A stretch of DNA of 64,000 nt from Lycium barbarum (Eukaryota > Streptophyta > Magnoliopsida > Solanales > Solanaceae). The stretch is from positions 62,029,821 to 62,093,820 of the forward strand of contig NC_083346.1 of assembly GCF_019175385.1 (NCBI RefSeq), given 5' to 3'. How positions within the stretch are numbered: the stretch's first letter is position 1; each line of letters starts with the position of its first letter. A program made the position numbers and the translations under genes. The notes under the pieces were generated by a model. The model searched no databases and had not been told where the DNA came from. It saw only the letters and a program-made list of their open reading frames with translations. Of the stretch, positions 9,520 to 21,088 are shown one piece after another.

Positions 9520-11700
9520 TATTTGATAATGGACTTTTTACACTGAAGATTCACCATGGAGGTGAATTTTTAGATGCAGCAGAAAGGATTTATTTGGGAG
9601 GTTCGGTTGTTTATTTTGACAAGTGTGATCCACATATATGGTCATTGCAAACCTTGAACTTGATTGGAAGAACATAGGCTACAATAATATTCTTGGTTGG
9701 CACTTTAAACTACCTATGACGGACACTGGTGCTGGTTATATTCAATGCTTGACTAATGTTGATTGTGATCTAGTGGTAAACACTCTTCCAGCTAACAGGG
9801 TTGTTGAAGTATACATTACGCAGGCTAATAATGTGTTAAAATTACAGAGTCAAGTAAGCCCCAATGTTGATAACGTTTGTGAGGATACTGGAGTGCAAAC
9901 AGATTTGGATGCATTTAAAGCTAGTGGAGATAATCATATTTCCAGATCTGCAAAGATAAGTATTAACTTGATGACTTTGAATTGGAAAGAGCAGAATGTA
10001 GCGGGGATAAGAATAATGATATTGACCAAGAATTGAAGCATTTTGGAAGTGATGATATCATATGAATGAAAGTGAAGAAGAGTTGAATTGTTTGGAGATG
10101 GATTCAGACATTGAATGGCTTGGAGTATGGGATAGCACTGGAAAGACAAGGCAACTGTGCAACTGAAAGGGAAAGAAAGAATTAAACTTTTGAGAATGAA
10201 AGAAAAATCTAACGGGGACTGGTGAAGTTAGTGCAACACAGAGGAGAAAAGGGATGGAAAAAAAGAAAGATAAACCGATGGAAGAAACTAAGAGTACCAA
10301 TTTTGCAGGGTTACTATTGGAGGACTCAAGTTCAGAAGATGAGGATGATAACATCTCTTCTAAAACTGATGAATCGGATGACATGAGAAATATTAATGAT
10401 GATGATGATTAGGTTAAAAATGTTGCATTTAGGGCAGATATAGAGATGGCTAATCCAGAATTTTTATTGGAAATGACATTCATCAATGCAATAGAATTTA
10501 GAGCTGCTTTGAGAGCTTACTCTGTTAAAAACAGTAGAAACATTTCCCTTAAAAAGAATGAGTCTGGTAAAATTTCTGCAAAATGTTTTGATGGATGTCT
10601 ATGGCGTATATATGCCTCTACAAAGGCACTAGATGACCCTACCATTGAGATAAAAAATTTGGTTGGGAAACATTCTGATGATTATTTGTTTGTTTTTGCC
10701 AACAAAATGTGAAATCTAGGATGATTGCCAAAACATACCCACATTATTTAAGAAAACATCCAGATGAATCAGTAGGTGATTTCATGGACAAAGTACATGA
10801 AGAGATGAATGTTGAAATCTCAGTGAGTCAAGTATATAGAGCAAATAGAGTAGCTAAAGAGATGATCGAAGGTCACTTCAAAGAACAATATGCAAAATTA
10901 GAGGACTACTGTGCATAACTCAAGAAAAAGAATCCAGGATCAACTGTATTGTTAGAAACAATACCCAATGAAGAGGATGACAAACCTATTTTTGAAATAA
11001 TTTACATATGTCTTGAGCCCTGCAAAATAGGTTGGAAGGCAGGTTGTAGGCCACTTATTGGGATGGATGGTTGCTTTCTTAAAGGACCATATAGTGGTCA
11101 ACTTTTAACAACAATTGGGATAGATGCTGATAATGGTATGTTCCCTATATCCTATGATGTAGTTGATGTTGAAGACAAGCATAACTGGAAGTGGTTTTTG
11201 AATTTGTTGGTGGATGACTTGCGAATTAGAAATCATGATAACTTATGTCTCATTACAGACAAGCAAAAGGCAAGATTCTTCTTCACTTAACTTATCAAAT
11301 TTTAATTGCCTTCAATTATCAAAAATTAATTATATCTCGCTATTCCTCTCTTTTGTAAGGTTTGGAGGGAGCTATTTATGAGATTGTTCCTTAAGTTGAG
11401 CACAGGCATTGTGTAAGAAATTTATACAATAATTTCAAGAAAGTGCATAAAGGTTTATCATTGCAGACAAGGGTTCGGAAAGATGCCAAGGCAATTCATG
11501 TAAGTATAGCTATGAGATGGATATGTTGGAAAAGGAGGACAAAGAAGCAAGAAACTGGTTCAACAAACCACCTAAATTCTAGAGCAGGTCACATTTTAGA
11601 ACAACAAAGTGTAATATACTTTTGAATAATCTTTGTGAGTCATTCAATGGGATAAAACAAATTTTAAAGGCAAGGGAGAAACCTATACTTAGATTGCTTG
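9520..11700 (+). pseudogene. Mutator-like (MULE) transposase, decayed and cut at its 3' end
   Basis: The domains appear in the order expected for plant MULEs. A PB1-like N-terminal domain starts near 9523 (FTLKIHHGGEFLD, YLGGSVVYFDKCDP) with a lost base just after the ATG and a TAG after NLIGRT. An acidic linker follows, then the MuDR N-terminal domain at 10446-10705 (NPEFLLEMTFINAIEFRAAL, CFDGCLWRIYAS). A helix-turn-helix region lies at 10709-10915 (YPHYLRKHPDES). The DDE-type MULE domain core lies at 10949-11270 (RPLIGMDGCFLKGPYSGQ, KHNWKWFLNLL, LCLITDKQK). After a probable intron, VEHRHCVRNLYNNFKKVHKG and LLNNLCESFNGIK follow. Several stops and frame changes show it is dead. It ends abruptly at 11700 against an LTR edge, and no SWIM domain follows. 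Confidence 0.85.
11271..11359 (+). other. Probable intron of the MULE transposase
   Basis: The coding match breaks after DKQK at AAAG|GCAAGATTC and resumes near 11360 with GLEGAIYEIVP-like coding, after a T-rich tract ending TTTTGTAAG. A GC-AG intron with one extra frame offset, or a decayed acceptor, would explain this. Confidence 0.35.
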
Positions 11701-11818
11701 TGTCACGACCTAAATACCGTCGTGATGGCACCCACACTAACCCCCCTGGTGGGCGAACCATCCCCTTAATCAATTACTTATTCAATTTCCAAAATAACAT
11801 AAATAGCAAGATCAATAA
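11701..11818 (-). repeat. LTR terminal fragment (TGTCACGACC edge)
   Basis: The plus strand begins TGTCACGACCTAAATACCGT directly after the MULE coding sequence. The same TGTCACGACC edge marks the 3' end of minus-strand LTRs at 50548, 54888 and 55153. Only 118 bases precede the next LTR start at 11819. It may be the far end of the chromovirus copy 1 LTR that resumes at about 12651, but this is not proven. Confidence 0.45.
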
Positions 11819-12650
11819 TGTAACACCTCAGACCTTTAACTTAAGCTTTGACCATGATTCTAGACTTAGAAAAATTAGACAGAGGTGTTGGAGCTGGAAA
11901 TTAGAAATTTCAGGTAAAGTGCGGGCCGTACTTCAAAGTACGGGCTATATACTTCAAAGTACGGGATCCAAGTGCGGAACACACTTGGAAGGACGGGGCG
12001 TACTTCTGTCCCGTACTTCGCTAGGAAAATTTGTTACTCATTGGAATTTGACATTCCAGGTACAGGCCACAAGGTACGGCCCGTACTTCAAAGTACAAGA
12101 CGTACTTGGCGCCCATACTTCGCCCGCTTCAGTGAACAGTATAAATACGCAGACTCAGCTTTATTTTCTTATTTTCAAGTTCTTGAACCCTAAAACAACC
12201 TGCTCTCCTCTTCCATCACCAAGAACACTAAGGTAAGCAATTCTAACCAATTCCAAATGGATTCTAACATATCTCTATGAACATTAAGCAAGAATTTACT
12301 GTTCTTGACCTAGGGTTTTCAAGAAAACCCATCTAAAGGGTTCAAGACTTAGGCTTTTGGGATTCTTCTCAAAGTTCAGACCCTTCTTGCAAATTTTAGA
12401 GCATATTCAGGTATGTGAGGCTAACTATCTACGTTAGGGAATGTTCATGATTCTCCCTACGCCTCATTTTACATGCTTATCAGTAATTTGACTCAGAAGA
12501 CAGTTTAGCCCTAGTTTCTTGAATAGTTATAAAACTGCTATTTTCTAGGGTTATAGTTTCATAATTCGTTCATGGTTATTATTTTGAATATCATGAACTC
12601 AGTACGCAATCATTATAGACTTGTGTATTGACATCACATGAGTCTCAGTC
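11819..12650 (+). repeat. Type C LTR fragment, plus strand
   Basis: It starts TGTAACACCTCAGACCTTTA and continues AAGCTTTGACCATGATTCTA, the start of the type C LTR seen on the minus strand at 19855 and 28879. A cluster of TACGGCCCGTA-like palindromes lies at 11930-12110 and a TATAAATA box at 12140-12147. Similarity to type C continues through the leader but is lost near 12650, before the LTR end. The right edge is approximate. Confidence 0.55.
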
Positions 12651-13123
12651 AGTGTATACACAAAAGAATAGTACCAACAGCTGCAGCTCCGAACAAGGGA
12701 GCTCCTCTATGCAGTCTCTGAACAAGCAGTCTAAGGGTTAAGTCTATCTCCCTATCCACCTGCGGGCATGACGCAGCGTCCACAAACAAAAAGACGTCTG
12801 TACGGATAATGTACTGAGTATCTAAAGAATAATCAATACAATAATGGAAGCATGAGAGAAATAACATAAGATAGAAAAGTCATAGGATGAAAGAGCCATT
12901 TATACCTCTAGCGACGTTCATCATATTTACGTACCCTCTTTTAATGGAAAACTTCCATTTCATACATTTATACATATAATAGTATCATACCCGACCATAG
13001 AGGTTCGGTGTCTTACGTACCCGACCATAACAAGGTTCGGTGTTATACGTACCTGGCCCTACCAATGCTCAGTGTTATCCATACCCAACTGCAGTGGTGC
13101 GTGCGCGATAGGTATCATACCCG

Positions 13124-13166
<43 letters not shown>

Positions 13167-13466
13167 ATATATATACATACATACATACGTATCCTCAACA
13201 TCATCATCATCACCATTAATTTATTATACCCTTCCTTAGAGGATCAACTATTATAGGATGAGACCAATGGTATCATGAGAATATCAAGAATCATGAGCCT
13301 TAGTGATTCTAAGAATGAAGTCATCTCGGAAGACATTATGGAGTTCACATGAAGGTATACAACGATGGGATCATGCCTTAAGAAAGAAGGGTTAGCCTTA
13401 CATACCTCTTTGTCTTCTCAACTATCTAACGTTCACTGCCAAGGTTTGAGAAATCTACATTTAAAA
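12651..13466 (-). repeat. 3' LTR of chromovirus copy 1, distal segment
   Basis: This is minus-strand LTR sequence containing the shared box (minus-strand order CAGTACAT, GACGTC, GACGCTGCG, GCCCGCAGG) at about 12740-12815 and the GGTATGTAAGGCTAACCCTT box at about 13375-13410. It joins the segment at 28984-30199 across the nest. The solo LTR between them is flanked by TAAAA on both sides (13462-13466 and 28979-28983), and the sequence reads continuously as one LTR when the insertion is removed. Confidence 0.6.
13127..13189. repeat. TA/TATG microsatellite
   Basis: A (TA)n run of about 32 bases continues into GTATGTATATATATATACATAC-type repeats. It sits inside the LTR segment. Similar TA runs lie in LTRs at 16716-16740, 44070-44090 and 51158-51188. 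Confidence 0.9.
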
Positions 13467-14220
13467 TGTTACACCCCGTACTTTCGGAGAAGCACTTATT
13501 AAATTTGAACGTAAGTGCGTCGAGCTATGGCTAGGTAAAACAACTTTGGATTATGAGAAACGAAGCATTATCAAGTATGATCAATGATAAATATCATGTA
13601 TGGAGAGTTTCGAAAGATTCCGGGACCAAGCAAAGTGAAGAAAATAAGTTTGTCGAAAATTTGGAAAAAAGTTGGCAGAATTCTAGACAGAATTTTGGGT
13701 CAATTTTTAAGGGGTATAGCTCCGAGTATATGAGGAGTTTTAAGGTGTTTCAAAAGCCTAAAATGAAGTTCTTCAAGTCTAGTTTCCAACGCAACAAATC
13801 ATTTTTCAATGCGACATCGGAGCAGGGAGTTATGGACGTTACAAGTTTGGTGGGCCTTACATACTCAGTACATTATTCCTACTGACGTCCTTTCTTGTGG
13901 ACGCTGCGTTCATGCCTGCAGGTAGACGGATCTAACCCGTAGGTGCTTTATCAGCGGATTCTCAGGAGCACTCCACTTACTTCAGAGCTGCAGTCTATTT
14001 GATATTGGTCTTTATGGTCACATGTATTCTATGTAGAGGCTCGTATACATGTATGTACAGTTAGACATTTCATAACCCTATCGGTTCATATTGTGTATAG
14101 TATTTTAGTAGCCTTGTCGGCTGGTGATGCTGGGTATAATTGTTGAAGATTATATATAGATGTGTCGTTATATTGAAATATATGTCCTTACAGATTATGA
14201 TGTCCATGAGTTATCTTTAT
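13467..14220 (+). repeat. Type E solo LTR, left segment
   Basis: It starts TGTTACACCCCGTACTTTCG. The rest of this LTR is at 28885-28978, ending GGGTCGTGACA. A 5-bp duplication TAAAA flanks the whole (13462-13466 and 28979-28983), so it is a solo LTR of about 850 bp left by recombination of a full element. The shared box (CATACTCAGTACATT, CTGACGTCC, GGACGCTGCGTTCATGCC) is at 13858-13930. A 14.7-kb element is inserted at 14221. Confidence 0.8.
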
Positions 14221-17200
14221 TGTCACACCCCGAACCATGGCTTGGGCGTAACACGACACTCGCTGCCTTACTGCATGTGACCGAGCGAACCTCATGGCTT
14301 GCTGAATCATCATGAGGCATAACATGAACGGAATATAACATGAATGCATGATGAGCCTTTATAAAACGTATTAAGTCATAATACTTAATAAAAATACTTG
14401 TTTAAACATGAGTGCGGAAATAACATGAATGAGCCAAAATGACTATACTACTCCGAATGTCTGACATAACATAACTGACTTGTCTAGTCTATGAAACCTC
14501 TATCATGAGTTTGACTGGAAAACATACTTACTGGGACAAGGCCCCCAGCATACCTTAGATGCATAACTAATCATAAAACAAAAGTTGACTAAACCCCGAA
14601 TGAGATGGGGCTCACTAATAAGCTGATACGAATGGTGTCCTACTGAGCAGATGTGTCGTCCTATATATCAGTACCTGCATCGTGAAATGCAGGCCCCCGG
14701 GCAATAAAAGGGGACGTCAACATAATGAATGTACTGGTATGTAAGGAAAATGAATGAAATAACATGGGACATAAAGTAATAAAGATAAGAACTGAACGTG
14801 AAACTGAAACCTGGTTATGAGCATGAACATGAATACATATATAATATAAAGCATGAGTAAAAAATGGTAGGTAGGGAGAGCATTTCATAACCGACAATAT
14901 AATATCACAACGTGGGTACGTGGAGTCTGGTACCTCACCGGACCAGCAGAGCCCCATACCTTGCCAGGGTATGAGGTGGTATCGTGCCTGATGGATCCAT
15001 TCAGTGTAAAATTAAGGTATCGTCCTATGTGGGCGGAGCGATCCTTGTCCTACGGTGGCTACGTAGTTTCAGGCTATCTGAGCCTTCTCGGTAATTCGTG
15101 CAACTCCCAAAAACATGAACATAATATAGTTGGCTAAGAAGCCCATGATTTTCGTGAAATAACTTGTATTTGCATGTATATTTCTTGTATCATAGCATGA
15201 AAATAATTATATGATTTAATTGCATGAAAACTTGTAGACATATAGGATATTCATGAAATAATCATTCTTAGTCAAAAACATGCATGCAAAAACCCATGGA
15301 ATATAAAATATGGGTTTTCATGGATTACAGATAGATTCTCAATAATCATAATGAGTATCAAGAACACAAAGATAGAATAATAACAATTCAAACATAATAT
15401 AGTCATAGACATGGACCTAGGGTTATCATGAGCATAGTATAGAATAGAAACCCTAATTTTGTAAAGTTTCATACTTTATGGATTAGGAGGCGTGGGGAAG
15501 AACAATGATGTTCCCACACGTAGATAGTAACTCTACATACCTTAGTCGCTCCAAAACTTGAATTAAAGACTTGAGCTTTGACGAAGATTTCCAAAATCTT
15601 GAATTCTTGAACCTTGAGATGGGTTTTCTTGAAAACCCTAGTTTAGGAATGATGATTTCTTGTTTAGACTATTAGAGTATATGTTAGACTTCAGTTGGAA
15701 TAATTAGAGTAGACTTACCTTGGTATTCTTGATGTTGGAGGAGGGTAGGAGGTCGTTCTAGGGCTTGAAGGAATGAAAAATAATGATTTGAACTGATATG
15801 GACGAATATAAACTGTTCTGGAAAATTGAACTTTACGTCCAGCAAAATACTGGCCGTATTTTGAAAGACGGGCCGTACTTTGAAATACGGTCCATATTCC
15901 GTATGGACTTCAGTGCGTCTCTTCAGTAAAATGGCCATAATTCTTTGCACAGATATCCGTTTGACCCCCATAATATATCGTTGGAAAGGTATTTCAAAGC
16001 TCTACAACATTCATTAAGGAAGTGTTCCCAAATTCCAAATATATTTTGAAATACGGGCCGTATTTTGCAATACGGTCTGTATTTAACGATGTAACCTCTA
16101 AGTGTCAAATTCCAGAATGCTCAGAAATCTTTGGTACTAGTTTATTGTTATATCCCGTATTTCGCATATTTGAAAAAAATCTGAAATAATTGTGACTTGC
16201 AAGAGATGAGGTAATATTTTGATTTTGGTTAATATATATGTTGAGGTTCATGAAAAATATTGACGCGCAAATATCGAGGAAGGCTAAGGGCAAAATTGGA
16301 ATTTTGGAAATTAGTATCGTGATTTACAAATTATTTAACCAAGTAATTGGGCTAGGAAAAAGTCACAAAAAAATATATAGAAAAAAGGCCCAAGCCCATG
16401 GGCCAAATTAATTCAATACAACAAATAAATAAAGGGGGCCATTAGTCATCTTCTTTTAGAAGATTCAAGAAAACAAAAACAAAATTGAGAGCAAGAGCCA
16501 AGAGAAAGGGCCATACGACCAAAGAAAAGAAAAGAAAAGAAAAAAAAAATTGGAGCTCAAATCTTTAGTTCAAAAATTCATCTCTTGTGGAATTACTACT
16601 AAGCTCAAAGCCCTCTTCAATGTGATACAACTTTGGAAGCAAGAAAGTACTTTTTTTTACCAAGTGGAGAATTTGGAAAAGGTAAGAATTTTACTCTTTT
16701 TTTTCTTGGAAGAATTATATATATATATATATATATATATGTTGTAGTATATGGAAGTGAATGTAAAACATGAAAATTTTGTGTTATGGGTATGTGTGTG
16801 TGTGGCCGAAAATGGTTGTTGATGGAGAGGAATGATCAAAATTTTATTTATTATGTTAATTGTGTTGTGGTGGCCTTGTAATGTAAATGGAAGGATACTA
16901 GTTCAAGTTGTTATGAAAAATTGGTTGTTAAGTTGTTCTAGGAAATTTTGTGATTTTATTATAATTTATGAAATTGTGGGAATGGAATTGTAAGATGCAA
17001 ATTGTTGTCGTTGTTGATGAAATTGGAAAAAGAATATGTGTTGTGAATGTTGTGTCGAAGGTTGGAGGTTTCGGGTGAATTATGGTTTTTGGTGGGATTG
17101 TTGTATATTTTGTAAAATGATATGAAATGCTTTGAATTGTGTTGAATGATCTTGGATTAGTACTTGAATGTGTGATCAAATATGAATTGAATATAATTGA

Positions 17201-19855
17201 GACGCCGTTGAAGTTGTAGAACGAAGTTGCTAATGCCAGTATGCGTTTTGAATCGATGGTGGATATTGTTAGAATAATTGTTGGTATTGTTGTTGATATT
17301 GTGGCCGAGTTAAATTCTCGGATTTGTTGTTGTATTTTTGGCCGAGTTGAATTCTCGGGGATGGCACATTTACAGGGGAGATGCTGCCCAAATTTCTGTA
17401 GACAAGTATGGATTTAAGATTGAATTCCTAAAGACTTATAATTAATATTTGGCAATTGTGACCAATTGTAGATTTTGGAGGAAACGGGATTTGAGTTTGG
17501 ACAAGCGTAAGAAGCAAATAAGGTATGTAAAGCCTACCTTTCTTTTTTTTGGCATGTCCTAGTCGTAATAGGCTATGATACGTGTCTTGGGGAAAACTCT
17601 ATTCCTAGAAATCCGAGCCTAATTTTGGCCCCTATTCATTCAATGAAATTGAATTAGGTACTTTATGTTTTGATAAGAAAATAGTTTAAACGTCCGTACT
17701 TTCACAAATGGAACCGGATTGTCCCGCAACTTTTGTGGATGACTTCATAAGGTCTAATATTCGTAATTTATGTATGCCCTCTCGACTTGACCCGAGGTGG
17801 GCCCACGATTTCCGAGACCTTCTTGTATTGTTCTATTTGACTTATTTCCGTATGGTATTTAAAGGGAACTTTTGTTTATAGTTCTAGCTACCAAAGGATA
17901 GTGTTTTAACTGCTCCGTTACATTCTGATATACATTTTGAGGTGCAAATACGATTCCAGAAATACTATTTTGAGACAGCCCTCGTATCATTCCGCCGTCC
18001 GATTTATTTTACCTGACTTGTCGTTGTGTTGTTCCATCGAGTCTTCATGAAATGTTTTATATGGTATATTTCGGATATGTGTATATGATTCTAATGCTCC
18101 GTTTGAAGTACCCTATAATGTTATTTGAAAGTTCCTCAAAATGAATGATACTAAATTTTCAGAAATTAACCTATGATGTGTTTTTCGGAAGTTTTGTAAT
18201 TTGAAAGTTCGTAACTTTTGTATACTAATTCCGATGGACTCGATGCTTACCTTGAGCCTTCTAATATCAGTATGTATATGTATTTATTCGTCGAGTCTTG
18301 GGATTCATTTAAATATGTATATGCATATGGTTTCCGCACTACTCTGCTCGTGCATGTGTCATGATCTCTTTCACCGGGTCCCGGGCCGGTATGTATCGTG
18401 CGGATGGTTCGCCGAGCCCCTTGTTCGAGGGCCGGGTTCCATATATGAATTCCGAAGTATGATGTGTCCGGTCTCGGGGTACTGTGTATATTTGTCCGTC
18501 CCCGGGTACCGTGTATATGTTACGAAGTATGATGTGTCCGGTTCCCCGGCGTGTTATATGTCCCCGAGTACCGAGGATATGCTATGATGTGTTATGTGAC
18601 GGAGATGTTCGGAGATATGATATCTTTTGGAGTATGGTGTGTTATGGCGCCAGAGACAGGAATGGCGACCATGCTCCTGTGCCCCCTGCATGACTTTGAT
18701 ATGCATCATTTGTGATTTAAAAGTAAACATTCTGACATTCTGGATAAGCTACTTACCTTCTGTATTTCTTCTGATATATGATTCTGGCATATGATATTTT
18801 CTGTTCACCGCATCCCTTACTAAAGGGCCGGGATCTGTTACATGCATATACGACATCTAAATTTGGTATCTGATGATTCTGTTCACCGCGTCCCTTACGA
18901 AAGGGCCGGGATCTGTTATATGCACACGTACGATACATGATTCCGATTTGCACGATTGTGTTTGGAAAGTAAGCTTTTTGGTATTCTGTACTTCTTTTGA
19001 CAGATGACTTCGGCCTATATGATCTGTGTTGGGAAGTAATCATTCTGATATTCTGAGTCTGTACTTTTCTGGCATCTGACATCTGCATACATGATTTGTG
19101 ATTTGGAAATAACGCTTTAATAATCTGGATAATACCTTTATTGTTGTGCCGTCGTTCCGGTTATGTTTCTGTCTTCTGTATTCCATGCTTTACATACTCA
19201 GTACATATTCCGTACGTCCTGTCTTCGGGGGCTGCGTTTCATGCCCGCAGGTACAGACGCTTATTGTGGTGATCTGCCAGTCTAGGGTGCCCTTTCTGCT
19301 ACCTCGGAGTGCTCCTTTGATCCGGAGCCCTCGCTTTTGGTATAGATCTTTCCGTTGTACATATTTATGTGTATATGACTATTCAGGGGTACGGCGGGGC
19401 CCTGTCCCGCCAAATGATTCTGTTGTCTGTATTAGAGGCCTGTTGACATGTATGTGGGTCATGGGTCGTTTTGTCCGGTTATGTTAATTTGGTTCATGTT
19501 TGGCATTTCCCTACACTGCGACAACTTGATCGGTTTGTGGACTATATTATAAGTAACGATATAAGTGATATGTTGCCTAGCATGCACGAAGGTCCTTAAT
19601 ATGTTAAGTGCAAACAAATTTTGGTTAGTAAGTATGTACGAGTGTCCATCTCGGGCACTAGTCGCGGCCTACGGGGTTGGGTCGTGACATTTATGACTTG
19701 AAATACGGGCCGTACACTGAAATACGGTCACTGTTCATGAGCGTAAACCACCATTTTACAACTGAAGAGGAAATTTTCAATTCCCACATTCTTTATCTGG
19801 TTTTCTAAGTCTAGGATCATGGTCAAAGCTTAGGTTAAAGGTACGGGGTGTTACA
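14221..19855 (-). repeat. 3' LTR of the type C element (with nested D solo LTR)
   Basis: Plus-strand edges are TGTCACACCCCGAACCATGG (left) and CGGGGTGTTACA (right). Outside the nested insertion at 16146-19689 it matches the 5' LTR at 26838-28879 closely along its length; by eye the two differ at a few percent of positions. Palindromic repeats (ATACGGGCCGTA type) lie at 15840-16090 and 19700-19735. On the minus strand a TATA-like TTTATATTCG (15803-15812) lies just downstream of them. Confidence 0.85.
16146..19689 (+). repeat. Type D solo LTR, plus strand
   Basis: It starts TGTTATATCCCGTATTTCGC and ends GGGGTTGGGTCGTGACA, flanked by TTTAT at 16141-16145 and 19690-19694. It is 3,544 bp long and has no internal region. 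It contains the GGTATGTAAAGCCTACCTTT box (17521-17545), the shared box at about 19186-19255, a GC-rich stretch at 18360-18660, and a two-unit 78-bp repeat beginning CTGTTCACCG at 18801 and 18879. ORFs here (for example 128 aa at 18201) look spurious. Confidence 0.85.
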
Positions 19856-19872
19856 ATATCTCCCCCTTGGGA
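19856..19872 (-). other. Polypurine tract of the type C element
   Basis: On the minus strand the sequence TCCCAAGGGGGAGATAT lies directly before the LTR start TGTAACACC. It is preceded by CATTCGAGGACGAATGAT, a motif that also precedes the polypurine tracts of both chromovirus copies. Confidence 0.75.
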
Positions 19873-21088
19873 TCATTCGTCCTCGAATGATGGGTCATGG
19901 TTAAGAATATGGCTGGACATGGCTTGAATACGTGAACATGAAAGAAACATGACATAAAACATAAGAGCCTGACATGGTTACGTGGGAACATGGTCATGAA
20001 TCATGAGAACTGAATACGTGATTACATGGAAACATGTACATGGGGAACCTGAAACTGAGTAGCGCCTACATGAATGAGAATCATGAAACATTTGTCCTCG
20101 ATTTATGACTAGTGGTTAAGAATCGCTACTAACTCTGGAATCTACAAAATTTATGGTAGGACTTCCTTCATAATTCAGACCCTCACGACATTTCTCAAAC
20201 GCCTGCCAGCTAACTAAAGTACCAACATAGAACTCACATAGCATCTTAATACGCATGATGTGACATAACGTGATTACTGAATCTTTAATGTATCTAACAT
20301 AAATACTGAGCTGGCTTGAACACACGGATATTGGCTGAATGATTACATGATTACTATACATAGGGTTTGGAAGAAATGCGTAGGCGCAAATGACATGAGT
20401 ACTGGAAATAGGCACAAACATGACATGATTACCTGGGCGTGAGATGCATGACGTGGGACATAAATACACGAAGACTGGATGGCATGAATACATGAATGCT
20501 AAACTGTCATGCGATACGAATACGTGTGAAAATGGATATCGTAACATGGGATCTGAATGTCGAAACATGATTGTTACAACATATGGGTTGAATACTAAGC
20601 GCGCGTAGGATTTGGATACTTAGAGACTTAATCATAGACGTTCGTATGTCACCATGGTAATATGAGATAGGAGTATGACTTAGGCTTTGAATGTAAGCAC
20701 AACTTGATGTGAATGCGACAGACTTGAGTCGTATAACAAGAATATGATCCTAACATAGGTGTTCATAAATCTCTAGCATAGGCATGACATGAATACGTCG
20801 AATCTGAGTCGAATACTCCCGACATAAGTACCATAGGGTACATGAAAATATATCTATTTGAATATAGGAATGCACCTTACTTCTGATTATCTTGTTAGCT
20901 GTTAATTATGATTATGGTATCCTTAGCTCATTCTCATGAGCGAATTACAGAGGACTGAGAGAAAAGGAATTATTGATACTATTCATATAAGATACTTTGC
21001 TTTAGAGAACAGACATGACATGGTGCATTGTACATGGAGGACGTAACGTGGAACATGCGTACATGGGAATGTGATTCATATGGCATGA
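19873..21088 (-). other. Non-coding internal region of the type C element, 3' part
   Basis: No coding match was found. The stretch is strikingly rich in CATG and ACGTG (about 13 CATG within 19900-20090), with repeated but degenerate motifs such as GAATACGTGAACATG. ORFs here (for example 150 aa at 20116-20568, minus) contain only the CATG-derived pattern and are not supported. Confidence 0.6.

Noticed and set aside
18201..18587. 128-aa ORF
   Set aside because: It lies inside a D-type solo LTR and spans GC-rich simple repeats; no homologous frame is kept in the other D LTRs.
20116..20568. 150-aa ORF, minus strand
   Set aside because: It is a product of the CATG-rich internal region of the non-coding element; composition is His/Ser/Tyr-biased and no domain is visible.
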